A DNA stretch of 64,000 nucleotides from Corella eumyota (Eukaryota; Chordata; Ascidiacea; Phlebobranchia; Corellidae): the NCBI GenBank assembly GCA_963082875.1, contig OY720097.1, forward strand, positions 6,332,501 through 6,396,500, read 5' to 3'. The notes beneath the pieces were generated by a model. That model ran no database searches and was not told where the DNA came from. It saw only the letters and a program-made list of their open reading frames with translations. The position numbers and the translations under genes are program-made. This document shows, piece by piece, positions 47,568 through 60,899 of the stretch (its first letter is position 1; each line of letters begins with the position of its first letter).

Positions 47568-48947
47568 TAAGATTGTAGACTAACTACACGGCAAAAATTA
47601 ATAAAATTTAATATATAATCTTATAACAACAATAACCTATATATTAATTTGAAATCAAGTCGTAAGACTAAGAGCCATTCCGTTAAAGTTTCTTATATTA
47701 AAACTTGTTTTCAGAAAATAATTGAACTTGTTATGTAAAACCTAAATTGCCATCCTCCCATTTAGAAATAAAAATTTGTTTAATTCAATAAACTTTCAAC
47801 AATTATAATGCAAAAAACAATTTATTTTTTTTAAATACGTTAATACCGCGTTTTCGCATATACTTCAAATTTGCATATTGTGCTAAAGGGAAAAGGCGAC
47901 TGACAGAGCGCCAAACTGTCGAATAGTAAATTACGATCAGTAAACAAATGACAAAGTACACAAATCACAAACTCTTTTCTTTTTTTTTAGTGAATTTTAA
48001 GTGTAATACTGTTTAATATTTAAAAAAATAATTTTTTATTTAAAAAAAAATGATTTTTTTTTGTTTTTTGGCAAAACTGCTTAACACATAAAAGCTTGAG
48101 TTTAATTAAAATTACAATAACATTGCATAACTAAAAACAGTTAAGCAAAAAAAAAACATATATTAACCAAAGGTTAATTTCAATGATTGATTAATAATGC
48201 TTTAACAATTCGATGCCTATCCTTTTTTTTCAAGTTAAACACTTTGCAATTGCATGTTTATTATTTGTAAACGCAATTTGTTTCTGCATCTAAGCAACGT
48301 GTTATTTAGACTTCTAGAGAGGGTGACTTATATATATATTACTTGTTTGTAACTAAAAGTAATGCCAAATTTAAACAAAACTTTATTTAAAAAGTAAAGA
48401 GGTGTTTTTGCGCAATCATAAATCAAAGTGCTCGATTATATTTGAAAAGAAAAACAGTTTGCAAACATAAAAGACCTTAAAAATCTTGATTTAGTGCAAA
48501 TGTCGACGTTAAACCAGTAACGCCCTTCCTGAAGGTTTTTGTTTTATGTTAAAACAAACACTTTTTATTGCAATTTTAATAAAAGTAGCTCTTAACCTTG
48601 CAAACATTTTTTTTATAGCGCGTATATTTTTTTATAGCGCTTATAAAACTTATAGCATCAAGTCGATAATATGCGAAGTAAAAATACTAGAAAGATGTAG
48701 CGCTTTCAGCCTACCTTATCACTTTACAGGTCTACGATTTTTTTGTGATTTTTTTATTAAGATTTTAAAAAAGGTTAAAAAATTGAAAGCACACTGTTAA
48801 TTGCGATATTATAATTTTTAATACAATTTGCTAGTATACGTTTTTGCAAAAAGGCGACATTTTTGCTTTATAGCTAAATTTTGTATTTATATATTTACTA
48901 TTTGTATTTATATAGTTTTAAGATACCCAGAGTTTTAAACAAACTAA
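47568..48947. other. Spacer between MITE and copy 4
   Basis: Continues the similarity to 43725-44671 upstream of copy 3. No independent gene found. Confidence 0.45.
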
Positions 48948-49918
48948 ATGCCTTCTAGTAACAAAAAATGAGGTTGCCTGTTCCTTCTTCTTTGTTTAGT
49001 TCAATTGAGCTTCAACCTTTATGCATTGGGTGCACCTAACTTTATCGTTGGCAACTTTACAGCGTAAGATATATATACTTTTTGAATAATTGTTTTTAAA
49101 AAGCAAAATATTTTTACCAATATTAAGTGAGGCAACGTTACGTTTCTTTTTTTTAATTTTTTAGAAAAATGGTGAACGAATTTTCGAACCCGCACCCATC
49201 CAATAATACATATTCTGATTTAAACGTACAACCGGAAGATTACGTGGATGCTTCCATCGGAATATTTTATACCCGCGTAAATGGAAAAATAATAATGGAC
49301 AACAGAGAAGGTTTGCTTATACTATGTTCGTTAGCTAGATGTTTAATAAAATTTTTATAGTAAAATATGACTTAAGGTTTATTTGGTTTACAGGGCTTAA
49401 AGTAATTTTGGGACTTCTAATTTTGTCCGGAGTGCATTCGTTATTTACCTTGGTCTATAGTGTTAACATTGCTTTACCTGAACTCTCCTGTTGTGGCAGT
49501 GTCGATGGTTGTTCAAAATGCATAAAGCAGATCAAAAAAACGCAAAAATGGACTCAAGAACACATAAAAAAGAGTTTTACGACAAGTAAAAAAGTTTTAA
49601 GACATTTCGAAATAAAACTACTACTTAACTTTAATTCAATTTTTCATTATAATAGGCATCGACGACACCCTTGTCACTTCCCTTTTTGCGTTTACGGCCG
49701 ACGACAACTTTGACATTTCTGATTATGGATCATGCTTTTATTTGGCTGTTGCATCTATTTTCGTAAGTTTGTTACAAATTGGTCTGTTATCATATTATGC
49801 AAAGACACAAGATAATCGTAATCAACCCGAAGACCCGGACAACAATGCAGTCAACTCGGAAAATAGGCAACAACCTCTTTTAAAGCTAACTTTATTAAAA
49901 AAACGTCAGAAACCATAA
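48948..49918 (+). pseudogene. FANP-motif membrane protein, copy 4 (early in-frame stop)
   Basis: Exons 48948-49063, 49165-49310, 49394-49585 and 49656-49918 keep all splice sites and phases (239 codons). The aligned ATG (48948-48950, MPSSNKK) meets TGA at codon 8 (48969-48971), where copy 5 has Gly. The nearby ATG at 48968 is in another frame and soon stops. Everything after codon 8 is open: TM1 (LFLLLCLVQLSFNLYALGAP), VNEFSNPHPSNNTY, DNREG, TM2 (VILGLLILSGVHSLFTLV), a Cys loop and TM3 (YLAVASIFVSLLQIGLL). Either a recent pseudogene or a gene using a different start. Confidence 0.72.
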
Positions 49919-51120
49919 TTTAGATCAAATTTATAAATTTTATAGTTATCGATACATAGCACTTACTTAATTGTCAGAATTTGTTTAATATTTAACTCGG
50001 TTATTGTAAATATGTTTTTTACAAAAAAAGTGATAAATTTTTTTTAATTTATTGGATCTTCTATATAGCTTACAATTCTCGCTAAGTTTTTTGTTTTTTC
50101 CAAATATTTACAATATGCAATAATATAACCTACTTTATAAGGGCTATTTTATTATATAAAATATTATGTAATTAATTTTTTGTTATCGCAATAACTAATA
50201 CAATTAATTGTTCTCGCATCTATCTCTTTTTTTTTAAAGTTTGCAACTTCAAGTGGCTAAATTTGGCTAAATTTATCTAAATGGACCTTTTACTAGTTAC
50301 TGAACTGAACAAACTTTAGTGTTGTTTTTAATATTAATAACACTACACTAAGATCTCAATATATAAAAAAGTTGATTATTTAAAATCTGCATGTGCTATC
50401 CTTCTAATCCATTACAATTAAATTCTAGTTCACAAAAGATACTTCAATAACATAACACTTCTACATATTTAATTAACTTTAAACCTATTTAACGATTGGC
50501 AAATATTTTTTACGAACAACAAGACAATATTAGAGATATTACTTAACATTCTGTCATGCTTTACAAAGTATAACTTTAATAGAGTCGAATAAGTTTACGT
50601 CTACGCGCATGCTTCCGCAGAAAACCATTTACACAATTCTGTTTTAACTTTAACGTTGTAGAATGGGTTAACATCGTTTTACATAACAGTTACGACATTT
50701 AACGTTATTATTTATTGATTCGGCGTAGTACAACTGTTGCTGATGTAAGCGCTTGTTTTCCTGCCTATCTGAAGACCAGTCGACCGTCCCGGCAAACTGT
50801 CAACTTTGTATTTTTGACGTCGCCGCATTATTTCTAAAACAAAGTCCGCACTTTAAGATTTTCGTCGGCGACGTAAAAACACAAAAGCATATTTTTTCTA
50901 ATATTTTTTTAAATAGAGTTACTGAAATAAAATATAAAATCTTACTGTTTTGTATTCCGTCGTTTCTTTGCGGAATGTTGGACATCTTAATAAAAAATTA
51001 AAAGGTTTACTGAACTTTACAAAATGTTTTCTCTAATTTAAATTGGGTACTTCAAACTTGCCTAGATAATTTTATAATTATTTAAGACTGAAGTTAAAAA
51101 TAAAAAAATAAAATTTAGAT
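49919..51120. other. Convergent 3' spacer
   Basis: Between copy 4 (plus) and the polycystin gene end (minus). A less AT-rich stretch at 50700-50880 has an 82-codon open frame without any family resemblance or start context that I would trust. Confidence 0.45.
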
Positions 51121-51740
51121 CTATAAATTTACTTCTCCAATAACTTCGTCTCTTAACTCTTCCAGGGTTAGGTATTTGCTGTATTTATTTTCAAGGTCGA
51201 ACATGTAGGTGTCAAATTGTTTTTGTATCTTAGCAACATGCTGGCCTGACTCACCAGGATCAAAGTCATCTATACAGTAAACAAAATAAAATTTTACTTA
51301 AAATAATTCTTTTTTGTAATATTAAGTTATTTTTTAGTTAAAGATGACTATTTAAAATATTTATAAAAAACAATTTAATGATGCTTTATATAACGAACTA
51401 TTTTATTTTTGAAGTGATTTTATGGTATCTATTAAATTACACTCCAAATTTCTTTTTGACATATATAATTTTTATTTAACATATAAAGTTAAATTTATAG
51501 ATGTTTCTTTTTACTAAAAGTTTTTATGAATTAGTTTTTTAACCTACATGGTAAAGGTGGAAGGGGTACTTCTGCAGCTGACAAGGGTGCTGGTCTCACT
51601 TTTTTGTCTGTTAAGTATAAATATATTTTTAAACCATTATATACTAAGTAAACATATGTAGATAGATGTATCATGTTGCTATATTATTAGTAATACTTTG
51701 ACCAACATTTCGATTTTTTGTTAGCAATCAACAAAAATGT

Positions 51741-51772
<32 letters not shown>

Positions 51773-54700
51773 TTATAAAAAATGTATAATACGTGTAAAA
51801 CAACAAAAATCACATAATAATAAAACCTTTGTTTTGATTCGAAATTCCTGCCCACTTGGTAAATCGCTTAACCATGAAATCCAAAATTTCATAATCGTTG
51901 TTTTGCAAATTCACGTAATTCAAGGTCAAGCCGTATGATTCGTTGATAATTGCAATCAGTACGTTGATGATTATAAAAGCAGCGGTGAAGCAATATACAA
52001 AGTAAAACACGGGCCCAAAAACATGATACAAATCCCGCAGTCGATGGTAAATTGGTCGCCCTAAAAACGTTGTTATTTTATTAAATTTTAACTAGTAAAG
52101 AGACAACATTATTTTATAAAGGTCATTCAAGTCCTTTATAGCAAACTTTTAAATTAAAATTACCCATAACGGTTGCTAGCATAGTTTCCATAGACTGCAA
52201 AATGTTCTTAAAATCCTCCATGAAAGGCGAGAATACAATGTAACTAGAAACAAAATTTATTAATTATTAATAGATGTACATCACATTTACATTACAATTT
52301 TGATTTACAGCTTTAAGTGATACTGGGGCTCATAGTATAAAAATAGACTAAATGATTAAACTGTTTAACACGTACCCAATATGAATAAATGCAACGAAAA
52401 ACACTGCAGCCATGACAAAAAATCCCGGCCACTGTTTTGCGCTGTTCTTTAAAACTGACGTCAGCATCCCAATTTTTCTGTTGAATCGAAGTAATTTTAG
52501 AAATCGGATGATTCCAAAAAATGCAGAAACTGCGAGAATGCTACCAGCTATCATGTCGATGGTCATTACTTGCTGGAAATTGACAAACTTTCCTATTAAA
52601 AGTGTAGGAATGTGGGTATCACAATTTTTTTTAATATCATTATCTTCGATGTGGGAAGGTTTTACGACCCAACCATAGAATAACATCAGTTACCCTAACC
52701 CAGTATCAAGGTGCCTTTGGCAGTTTAAAATATTATGGATTATAATTGCCCAATAATTAAGCTGTTGATTAAGTGTTGGCCTATCATGAGTTTATATCGT
52801 TTTAGCGCCTTACTTAAGGGCGCTACAGCATAAAAGCAGTGGTAATCGAACCGAGAACCTCATGTAGTAAAACTAAGAGTTCTGACCACTATACAATGCT
52901 GTCGAAAAAATGGTTTATGTTAATTGCAAAACGTTATTTCTACCCCAAACTATTAAGACCTTTTAGCATTACCAAAAATCGATTAGTTACATTTACATCT
53001 TTACTTTAAATATTTAAACTTCAATATACTTTTTCTATTGTTCTTACAAAACTACAAAAGCAGTAATAGCACTTACGTTTATTTTCGTGAAATGCGTTGA
53101 TTGTAATTGAAGTCAAAACCATCTGAAAACCATAAAGTCCTGCAAACGTCCAATCCATAAACATGATCATCATTTCAAACACATTCCATGGATCTCGTGG
53201 AAAATTTCGACGCTGAACAAACATCTTGCGAATCAACTTGTATGTGAAATAAAGAAGATGCAGAACAAAGATCACCTAAAATTCAATTATATATTTAATT
53301 TTAAAGTCTGTTTAAATTTATAACAAAATATATATCTCTATCCTCAATTTAAGAAGGTCGATTTCACGACCTAAACATGAAGTACCAGTTACCTGAACCC
53401 ACTTTCGAGTTGCATTTGGCAGGCTAGTATATTATAGATTATAGTTGCCTGATAATTATCATTTGCTAATTAAGTGTGGTCTAAGCAGGAGTCCATACAA
53501 TTTAAGTGCCTTACTTAAGGGCACAACAGCATAAAAGTAGTGGGGATCGAAACCACGACCTAACGTAGTGAACCCAAGTGTTCTGACTACTACACTACGT
53601 TTCCGGTGCAAACTACTTTTTAACATAGACATAGAGACACAGAAAAATCCACTTGTTATTCTTTTTTACCTGTGCGGTTACCATCAGCGTTCCATATGCT
53701 CCAATATATTGATATAAACGAAATGTCAAGATCGAGGTAAACGTCTCTGTTGCGCCCACTGGCGGGAACTCGGAAAGTAGTTGAACCCCAGTAAATAAAT
53801 TCACGCTCGGGTTGTATAAGGTAAATTCGGCGAACACGGCTCTAGTTTGCTCGTCGATCCATGCGTCCTTAAACAATTGGTCTACAACCATTTGACCTGT
53901 CTGTTTTGTAAATAAGAAATTTGTAATTTATACCTTGTAAAAAAATATTCTGGTTCGCATGGCTTAAAGCCATTGATTTAAAAAAATTCCTATCGACGTA
54001 AAATATACATAATTAAAAAATAGGTTGCTTTTAATAATACACAAACATAAATTAAAACTTACTTCCAAATTAACCCCAAGTTCGGCCGAATAACCCCCGC
54101 CAGGGTATATAGCAAGTTCCCCGATAAAGGGGACTCCTTTAAGTTCCATCCACGTTTGATGTGACCATGCAACGACAAGGGGGTCATCCATTTCATCCAA
54201 TGTAACTGTATAGTTTTCTTCCCGGCGCCAACCCGGGGCAAAGTCTAAAGTTTCTTCTTTAAGAAATTCGAAATGTCCGCGGCATTTTCGGCGCGGGTTT
54301 CCACCAAGTGGGCATTTGTCTAGATTCAATTTTTTTTCGGTCAATAAAAACATTACCTACTATTTGACATATTAAAACTTACCATTATCGACTCGAACTT
54401 GTCTTAAGCGTGCCGGACCAACTCTATACGATTGCTCATCGCTTAAAAAGTTTCTGTCTCGCCAATTTTTCTTATCGCCATTATACCAATGATCCGAATA
54501 CAAGTTGGGTAAAAGTGTTACATTTACAAATCTCCAAAAATATTCCACTGACGATACCTGCCAAAGATATTTATTGAGGATTTTTTTTCGATAACAGTTC
54601 AGCGCAAATTATAAAAAAATGTAAAAATTTTGAGTGAAAATGCTTAGTGTTGCACAATGCTTCACTAGTTTACGCCAATATGTTAAATAAAATACCTACA

Positions 54701-57700
54701 TTAAGAAATTAAACGTCTTAAATTTACTGATCGTAGAACATACTGCATTATAATAACACTAATCGTTTAAAATAAAATAAAGGGTTAGCGCGAACGCAGA
54801 CCCCACTATCAGCAATTATACGACCGAGTTACCCACATTTGGGGTAATCGCAGAGGTCAGCTCAGTCGAAGTGCAATGACTCAGCCTCACCCTGGGCCCA
54901 CTGCCTGCCTGATCGCAGTGAAGACCCTCGTCAGGTAAGTATGCCTCGCTAATCGCGTTTCGCCGGTCCCTTTAAAAATTGTATCATGGTATTTGTGGTG
55001 CTCGCGCAATTTACAAGTAAATTTTTTTTAAGTGAATAGTGATGATAGAAGATGTCACTAAACATGCAACCATTGTTTTAAAAAAATGCTTTATTGGTTG
55101 ACTGATAGTATTTTAAAAACGTGTTAGCTAAAAAAATAAAATACAATTTACCGATTTAAGACCGTACTTCGATTCCACGAACGTCACTTTCATTTGTTGT
55201 GTGATTCGCTGTCCTTTTTGATCTCTATTTCCGTGACAAATAAACAGAAGAACAAATATGTAAAGCAGGTAACTTAGAAGCTCCCACACGATCTCTGACA
55301 TCTTTTTCTCTTTCTGACGTAGCTTACGGGCCCGACGTAACTTCCGCTTGCTTGGAGGCTTAGGCGGAGAAATTTCTTCGCCTTGTTGAAGCTCAGATTC
55401 TAAAACAATAAATTATAAGATCAATATAATTTTTTATTCTGCCCTTAACACTTCTACAACTAATATTAGTTTGCTGTGTCGTACGCTATAATATACATCG
55501 GTTTCAAAATATAAATTGCAAAAATAAATATTATGTAAATATATTTAATTCTAACCTATATTTTCTGCGCACAAATTCACGAATTGCCGGTCAGCCTCCT
55601 TGACCTCTCTAGCGTCGACAGTGTTTAAAGCTTGATGGTCGGGCTTTTTTATGACGGCTGCTACGAACATTGCTAAAGCAATAACCTAGTAAGATACAAA
55701 TTTAAGTCAATTTCAAATGTAATGTTTTACCTGGTTTCTAAATACTTCTTTACTGGCAAAATTAAAAAAATATCTAATCAAATTTGGAGTTAGCATATCA
55801 CATGTCGCAGAAATAAGTTGTTACCTTTATTGGCTGAACAATTAGCACAGATTGCCAGAATGATAACATCATGTTGCTTAACCACCTTTCTGCCTTATCT
55901 CTGCCCCATTCAAAACTGAATAAAACAAAATTAATCAATATGAATAAAACTATAGTAAGTACATAATAAATACTAGTTAACTGTTTTTACCTAGGTGCAA
56001 ACTATGAAAAAAAATAAAAATTAGATTTTTTTAAATTTTTTTTCTTTTTGATTGAATGCCGTACCTGTATAAAATAGCAAAAAATCCAGATACGAGTACA
56101 GCCAAAGTGGTAAGAGCCCAAGCCAAATAAACACACCAGTGCGGCCATTGTGCTGCTGACTGCTGGTCAGTTCGAGCAATGTTTGCTTTCGGATTGATCG
56201 TTCCATCCACATTAATAGTGTAGACAGCCTCGCATCCCATAAGCTCAGAAGGTTCAGGCAAAGACGAAGCTTTGCTGTGCATTTTCACTGCAGCCAAATA
56301 AAACACAGTTACATAAAGTTAGCTATTAACATAGACTTACAAAAATTTTTTTTTAAAATGTATATGTTAAAATATCAGCCGCAATAATATAATTTTACTC
56401 TTTCTATTAAATTTTTCCACAGCTTTTTGAATGGTTTCTTTTTCTTCTTTGTCGAATTTTTCTTGTTGTTTAGTCTTAGCTTTTTTAAAAAGAAACATTA
56501 TGATTGTTGTGACCGGAACCACTAACAAAGTACTACAAAAACTTGTCCATATTTGCAATGGAGAAATTCTAGGAAATATAAAAACATAATCTCACTTAAA
56601 CAAAATATAATTGTAGTCGAATTTTGAGATTTAAAATTTAATGAGAAAAATTTCATTTAATAAGAAAAAATCTTTAAAAAAAAATTTCTTTTATAAATGT
56701 TCTTTTAATAATTAAATTTGAGTTCTTTTATTGAAGTTTAGTTTGTTTAAAAAATTAAAACCCATTACGTCAAAGGGCCGACTTTCATTGTTGCTGTTCC
56801 ACTTTTATCAGATTTTTTCCCAGATTCAAAAAACATGGCATTTGCAATCATGGTCATGAAGAGCAGGGCCATGCAGCAAGAAAGTCGTTGCTTTCGGGTG
56901 AAATTACTTTTTGTTGGTCGATAAAATAACTTAAAAAAATAATTAATTTGTAATTTTTATTTTTATTTGAATACGTTTATATTTTTGGAAAGTGTGTGTT
57001 ATTAAAATGTGTAAATGTAATTTTTTTTGTAAATTTATTTATAAAATATAAACATACATATAAGTAAAATTTGCTATAAAATGAAAAAAAAATTACTATA
57101 AAATATTTTATAAAAAAAATTCCCGCAATACAACACATTGTAGTTTAAATTGTGTTTAAACAAACATTCAGCCTTTATTACGAACGCAATACCACTGAAG
57201 CTCACACTTGCTTACCGAAATCCAAATATGATCTTCGGTGAATTTCTGAGTAGTCGTGGACACAAAAAGTCGGTGAAAAGTCGACATATTTTCCGGAGTG
57301 GCACAAGGTAGTATTCGATCCACTTTACCGTCATCATAATCGACCGCCAACCATTGATCACAAATAAAAAAGAACCTACAAAAATATTTAAACTATTAAA
57401 TTTTAAAACAAAAATATAGCTACACATTTACCTTATTTTTATATTTAATAAGTGGTAACATAACCTAAAAATTCAGATTTAGCTTTAGTATTATGTAGGA
57501 TTTTTTTGTGATATAACATTTAAAAATAACTTTGAAATTTATTATCAAAAAAAAGAAAAGAAAAAAGAATGGCTATATAATCTACGTGAACGGTTCTTTA
57601 TATAACTACCTTAAAACATTTTTTTATCTTCTTAAAAATTGGTCCTAAAAATTATTAAAATTTAATACAACAAAAAAAAGTAATGTTTTGTTACTATCTA

Positions 57701-58807
57701 TTCACTATTGCACTGGACAATAAAAACACAACAAGAAAATATCCATTACCATACAATTTCCTAACAATAGCTAATTCATACAAATGTGGTTTTAACAAAA
57801 TACTATTTGTTTCAGATTTTTACCGTTTCCCGGATCGAACATCTTGAACGACAATTTGATCCAAGTACCAACTTCGGTTTTCCCCTTTTCCTGTATTATC
57901 GTGCCAGACATGAACATGAGTCAAATCCCCTAAACATTTCGATTCCCGCAATATAAAATGGTTTACGCTACTTCGAGTAAATGGGTTCTAAAAAATAAAC
58001 ATTTAGTTTTTTTTTAAATAAACAATGTTTGCTAACGTCAGACTTAGTTTAAGCAACTTGAAAATTTTAAGACGCCGTAAATAACTTGTGCTTGATTTTC
58101 ATTGTTAAATTTAACCAAATTTTTCGATTTTTGGTTAGTTCATTTGAATTATTACATACTCTTTTAGACTAAACAGATCCTAAAAACAATATACCTTTTC
58201 CTCTTTTATCGCCAGGCTTCTTACTTTTGTTTTCCCATCTTCACCAAACAAAACACACGACACATTTGATTGAGTTGCTGCGTTTCTACCATGTCCGGTA
58301 AATACAGTAACCTGATACAAATATCTGTCTTCTTTTCTGTTGTCAACAGTCGATTTAAGGCTCCACTTCAAGAAATAAGAATAAAAGAGCTTTATATTAT
58401 ATTTTTATAAGTACAATTTTAAAAATAAAGACTTGCACTTCAAAAAGTGTAATTGGCAATTCTAATTAAATAAATATTTAAAAAATAATAATCATTTAAT
58501 CATATATAAATACACATACAAAAATGTTTTTAAACCTAAATATAGATAGACTTAAAAAATGGCGTAAAACCTTTTTAGCATCTTTTCTATCCATTCGCGA
58601 GGCCCAGATGAGCATTAAAATATACCAGATCAAACAACTGACGACAGTGGAAAACACGGCAGGGTTGTCAGATATATCGATTTTCGCCCACACGGTAGCG
58701 AAATTTATTGTGTTGGGCGGAACGAAAAACTCTGCGCTGAAAATCGAAGTCGGAGAAAGTTTCGTGCAGAAGCATTCTGTAACTTCCGGGGTGCTTCGTT
58801 CATCTAC
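51121..58807 (-). CDS. Polycystin-1-like receptor-channel, GPS to C-terminus (5' part not found)
   Basis: Nineteen exons, all in frame, 1119 codons: 58571-58807, 58195-58365, 57824-57987, 57216-57375, 56769-56929, 56399-56568, 56065-56287, 55825-55915, 55556-55685, 55152-55399, 54383-54557, 54063-54319, 53670-53900, 53077-53278, 52376-52592, 52164-52243, 51827-52060, 51548-51607 and 51121-51269. The first has a GPS/GAIN-type end (ECFCTKLSPTSIFSAEFFV) and TM1 (VVSCLIWYILMLIWASRMD). A PLAT domain follows (YLYQVTVFTGHGRN to SWYLDQIVVQDVRSGKR), then HIWIS and TM2, then TM3. TM4/5 follow (WPHWCVYLAWALTTLAVLVS; SNMMLSFWQSVLIVQPIKV). The polycystin (TOP) loop contains YPGGGYSAELG and WIDEQTRAVFAEFTLYNP. 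The last TM exons end in FIIINVLIAIINESYG. Polycystin-1 relatives are 11-TM membrane proteins that autoproteolyse at the GPS and partner polycystin-2. No exon for the ectodomain (REJ, PKD repeats) was recognised upstream. Confidence 0.92.
52640..52905 (-). repeat. tRNA-derived SINE, family A, copy 3
   Basis: In a polycystin intron (52593-53076). Body GGCGCTACAGC region and TTAAGGGCGC are well matched to copies 1 and 2; the tRNA-like head is more diverged. Confidence 0.8.
53339..53607 (-). repeat. tRNA-derived SINE, family A, copy 4
   Basis: In the neighbouring polycystin intron (53279-53669). It keeps GTGGTTTCGATCCCC in the B-box area and the same body, with several substitutions. Confidence 0.8.
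54780..54942 (-). ncRNA. U1 snRNA, gene 3 (variant, in polycystin intron)
   Basis: Full-length, starting ATACTTACCTGACGAGGGTC at 54942 and read leftward. It differs from genes 1 and 2 in the Sm site (ATAATTGCTG for ATAATTTCTG), in GGGTGAGG for GGGCGAGG, and by a mismatch in stem-loop III (CTGAGTC opposite GACTGAG). It lies in the 594-bp intron 54558-55151, same strand as the host gene. The PSE core is present, so it may be transcribed. The Sm change makes it a probable variant or pseudogene. Confidence 0.85.
54979..55003 (-). promoter_or_regulatory. PSE candidate of U1 gene 3
   Basis: GCACCACAAAT core at the same -61 to -37 position as in U1 genes 1 and 2; surrounding bases diverged. Confidence 0.6.
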
Positions 58808-60899
58808 CTAAAGAAGTTAATTTGAAAAAAACAATACACATCATGCCTTTATTTAAAGTAGGTTAAATTTTTACTTTAATAAAAAAGAATAGCGCTGTCT
58901 TGTCTACATAAGATTATTGTTACGAATTTTTTCCATATCCTTTTAAGACGTACAAGTTTTTTATTATTTTTATTAGGTAAGAGTGCGATATTAGGACGTG
59001 TTAGCTATACTTAAACGACGGGCTCAAAGGCTAATAGTGTGGCATTGGGGCGACTCGAACTCAAAACCTTGCGGCTTGTAGTTTAACACCATGACCGCTT
59101 AAGCACACTACCGGTATACCACACACTATATTTTTGTTCTTAAATTTAAATAAATTACTATTTTGCTCTTAAAAAACATGGTGGCAAATATTTTGTATAT
59201 CGTAATAGACTGATAATATTACAATATTATTTATAAATAAATATATATATATATATAAATATATTAGGGGCGGGCATTTATAAAATAAAATAAAACGGCG
59301 AACATTTTTGAAATCGCAAACTGTTAAAACATTGTTTTTTTTTATTATTAAACATGCTAAATGTTAAACGCGGAAATTTTTCATTTACCCGTTAAGGAAA
59401 TGCTTAGCAAAACTTTATGTATTTTTATTTGGTATTACTTTTCAGAAACAACCAGCGACTTTGTTACCAAGGCAACTTTTTGTATATATAATACTGGTTT
59501 TACGAATAAATGTATTCCGAATAAAAAAATTATCAAAAATGTGAATATGTTGTCATGTAACGACTTTTTCGTGGAAGATACTTTTTTGTGTTTACGAAAC
59601 TCGATCTACACATACAAATGATTCAAAACAAACTATGAAGCGAAGTTCCTTTATTTCAGTTTAGGTCATTGTATTTTAACTTTACCACGTTACAATGTTA
59701 TTGATAAGTCAATGTGACTTACGTTTGTGTCGCTATACCAAACACCTTTCACATAGTTACTGGTCTTTCTTTTAAGTTAGTCACACTTAAATTTTAACGA
59801 GAGCTTAAACTTTATTTTTTTAAAAAACTTGATAGATGTAGCTTAGTAAGTGTCTGAGTATATTAGGTTGCAGAATATGTTTTGTAGCAAAAAAAAACAA
59901 TTTATAGTTTTAGTATTTTTGTTATTAAAATTAATTCTCTGCCTAATAAACATATTTTAAAAATTTGACGTTTATACGGTATCGCTTTGTTTTTTTGTTT
60001 AAACCGTGTGTGCATAACAGTATTTCTTAACACGCTACAATGTTATTGATAAGTCCGTGTACTTTTAACAATAAGCTTACAGTAAACGCTTCTGTATATG
60101 TTGTTCAGTGAGATTTACTAAAGTTTTCAAATTTTTTTAATTTCTAAAATCTTGACGTATGTAGCTTTACAACTGTCTAAGTGTATTAAGCCGCGAAGCC
60201 TGCAAAAGAATACTTCCATAAAATTTTACAAACGGTTTTGAAGCTTGAACAAACGCAGTTTAAGTTAGTTAATTGAATAAAAAAAATGTTTTTTTGTCCC
60301 CATCGCAGGTTTATTGCTAAATAAAAGGAAGCAGTTCGCAGAAAAGTGAAAACCCAGACATTATTTTAAAAAGCAAAATTTTTTTATTTCTAAATTTTAG
60401 ACTGTGATACAATTGTATTTTGTAGAAAAACATTTGTAAAGGTATAGTTCTAAAAAAAAAAATTTGTAAATACTTAATTGTTATTTTGTTTCGCTGCAAC
60501 TTATGTATTTTAACAGTTGCAACTTTTGTATTTTAACATGTGTTTTTACAAAATTTGATTTACATCACAGAGAGGTTTTAAAAAAACAAACTTTAAGCGA
60601 AATGTAAAAGTGTTAACCTGAACTACTTTGCGCCTTTTTTTTCTAAAGCTGACCATAAAATGCTGCGTTTTATCTTTGTGGCAATAGTTTTACAAAGTTA
60701 GACTTATGATTTCCATGCAATATGTTAGGTAGGCTAGTATTTAAAAAGTTTTTGGCAAGGAAAATGTACAAGATCTAAAATACTCTTAATTTTTTGGTTT
60801 ATTAAACAATTTATATTTTTACTAAATTTAAACATAATTTACGTTATGTTGTATTAGTGTGTTTAACAATTTACTAGCTTGCTCGCTACTTATTATATT
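58808..60899. other. Region upstream of the polycystin GPS exon and of copy 5
   Basis: No PKD-repeat, REJ or other ectodomain exon could be read on minus. It contains a family B SINE (58972-59125) and a repeat at about 59190-59440 that recurs at 63830-64000. An internal duplication is also present (TACAATGTTATTGATAAGTC at about 59692 and about 60038, with further blocks to 59900 and 60200). Confidence 0.5.
58972..59125 (-). repeat. tRNA-derived SINE, family B, copy 3
   Basis: Reverse-complement relative of 36301: CCGGTAGTGTGCTTAAGCGG, GAGTTCGAGTCGCCCC and CACACTATTAGCC, with tail TACCTAATAAAAATAAT. More diverged than copies 1 and 2. Confidence 0.75.

Noticed and set aside
50753-51001. 82-codon open frame with better base composition
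   Set aside because: No family resemblance, no splice partners and no homologous copy in the array; likely chance.
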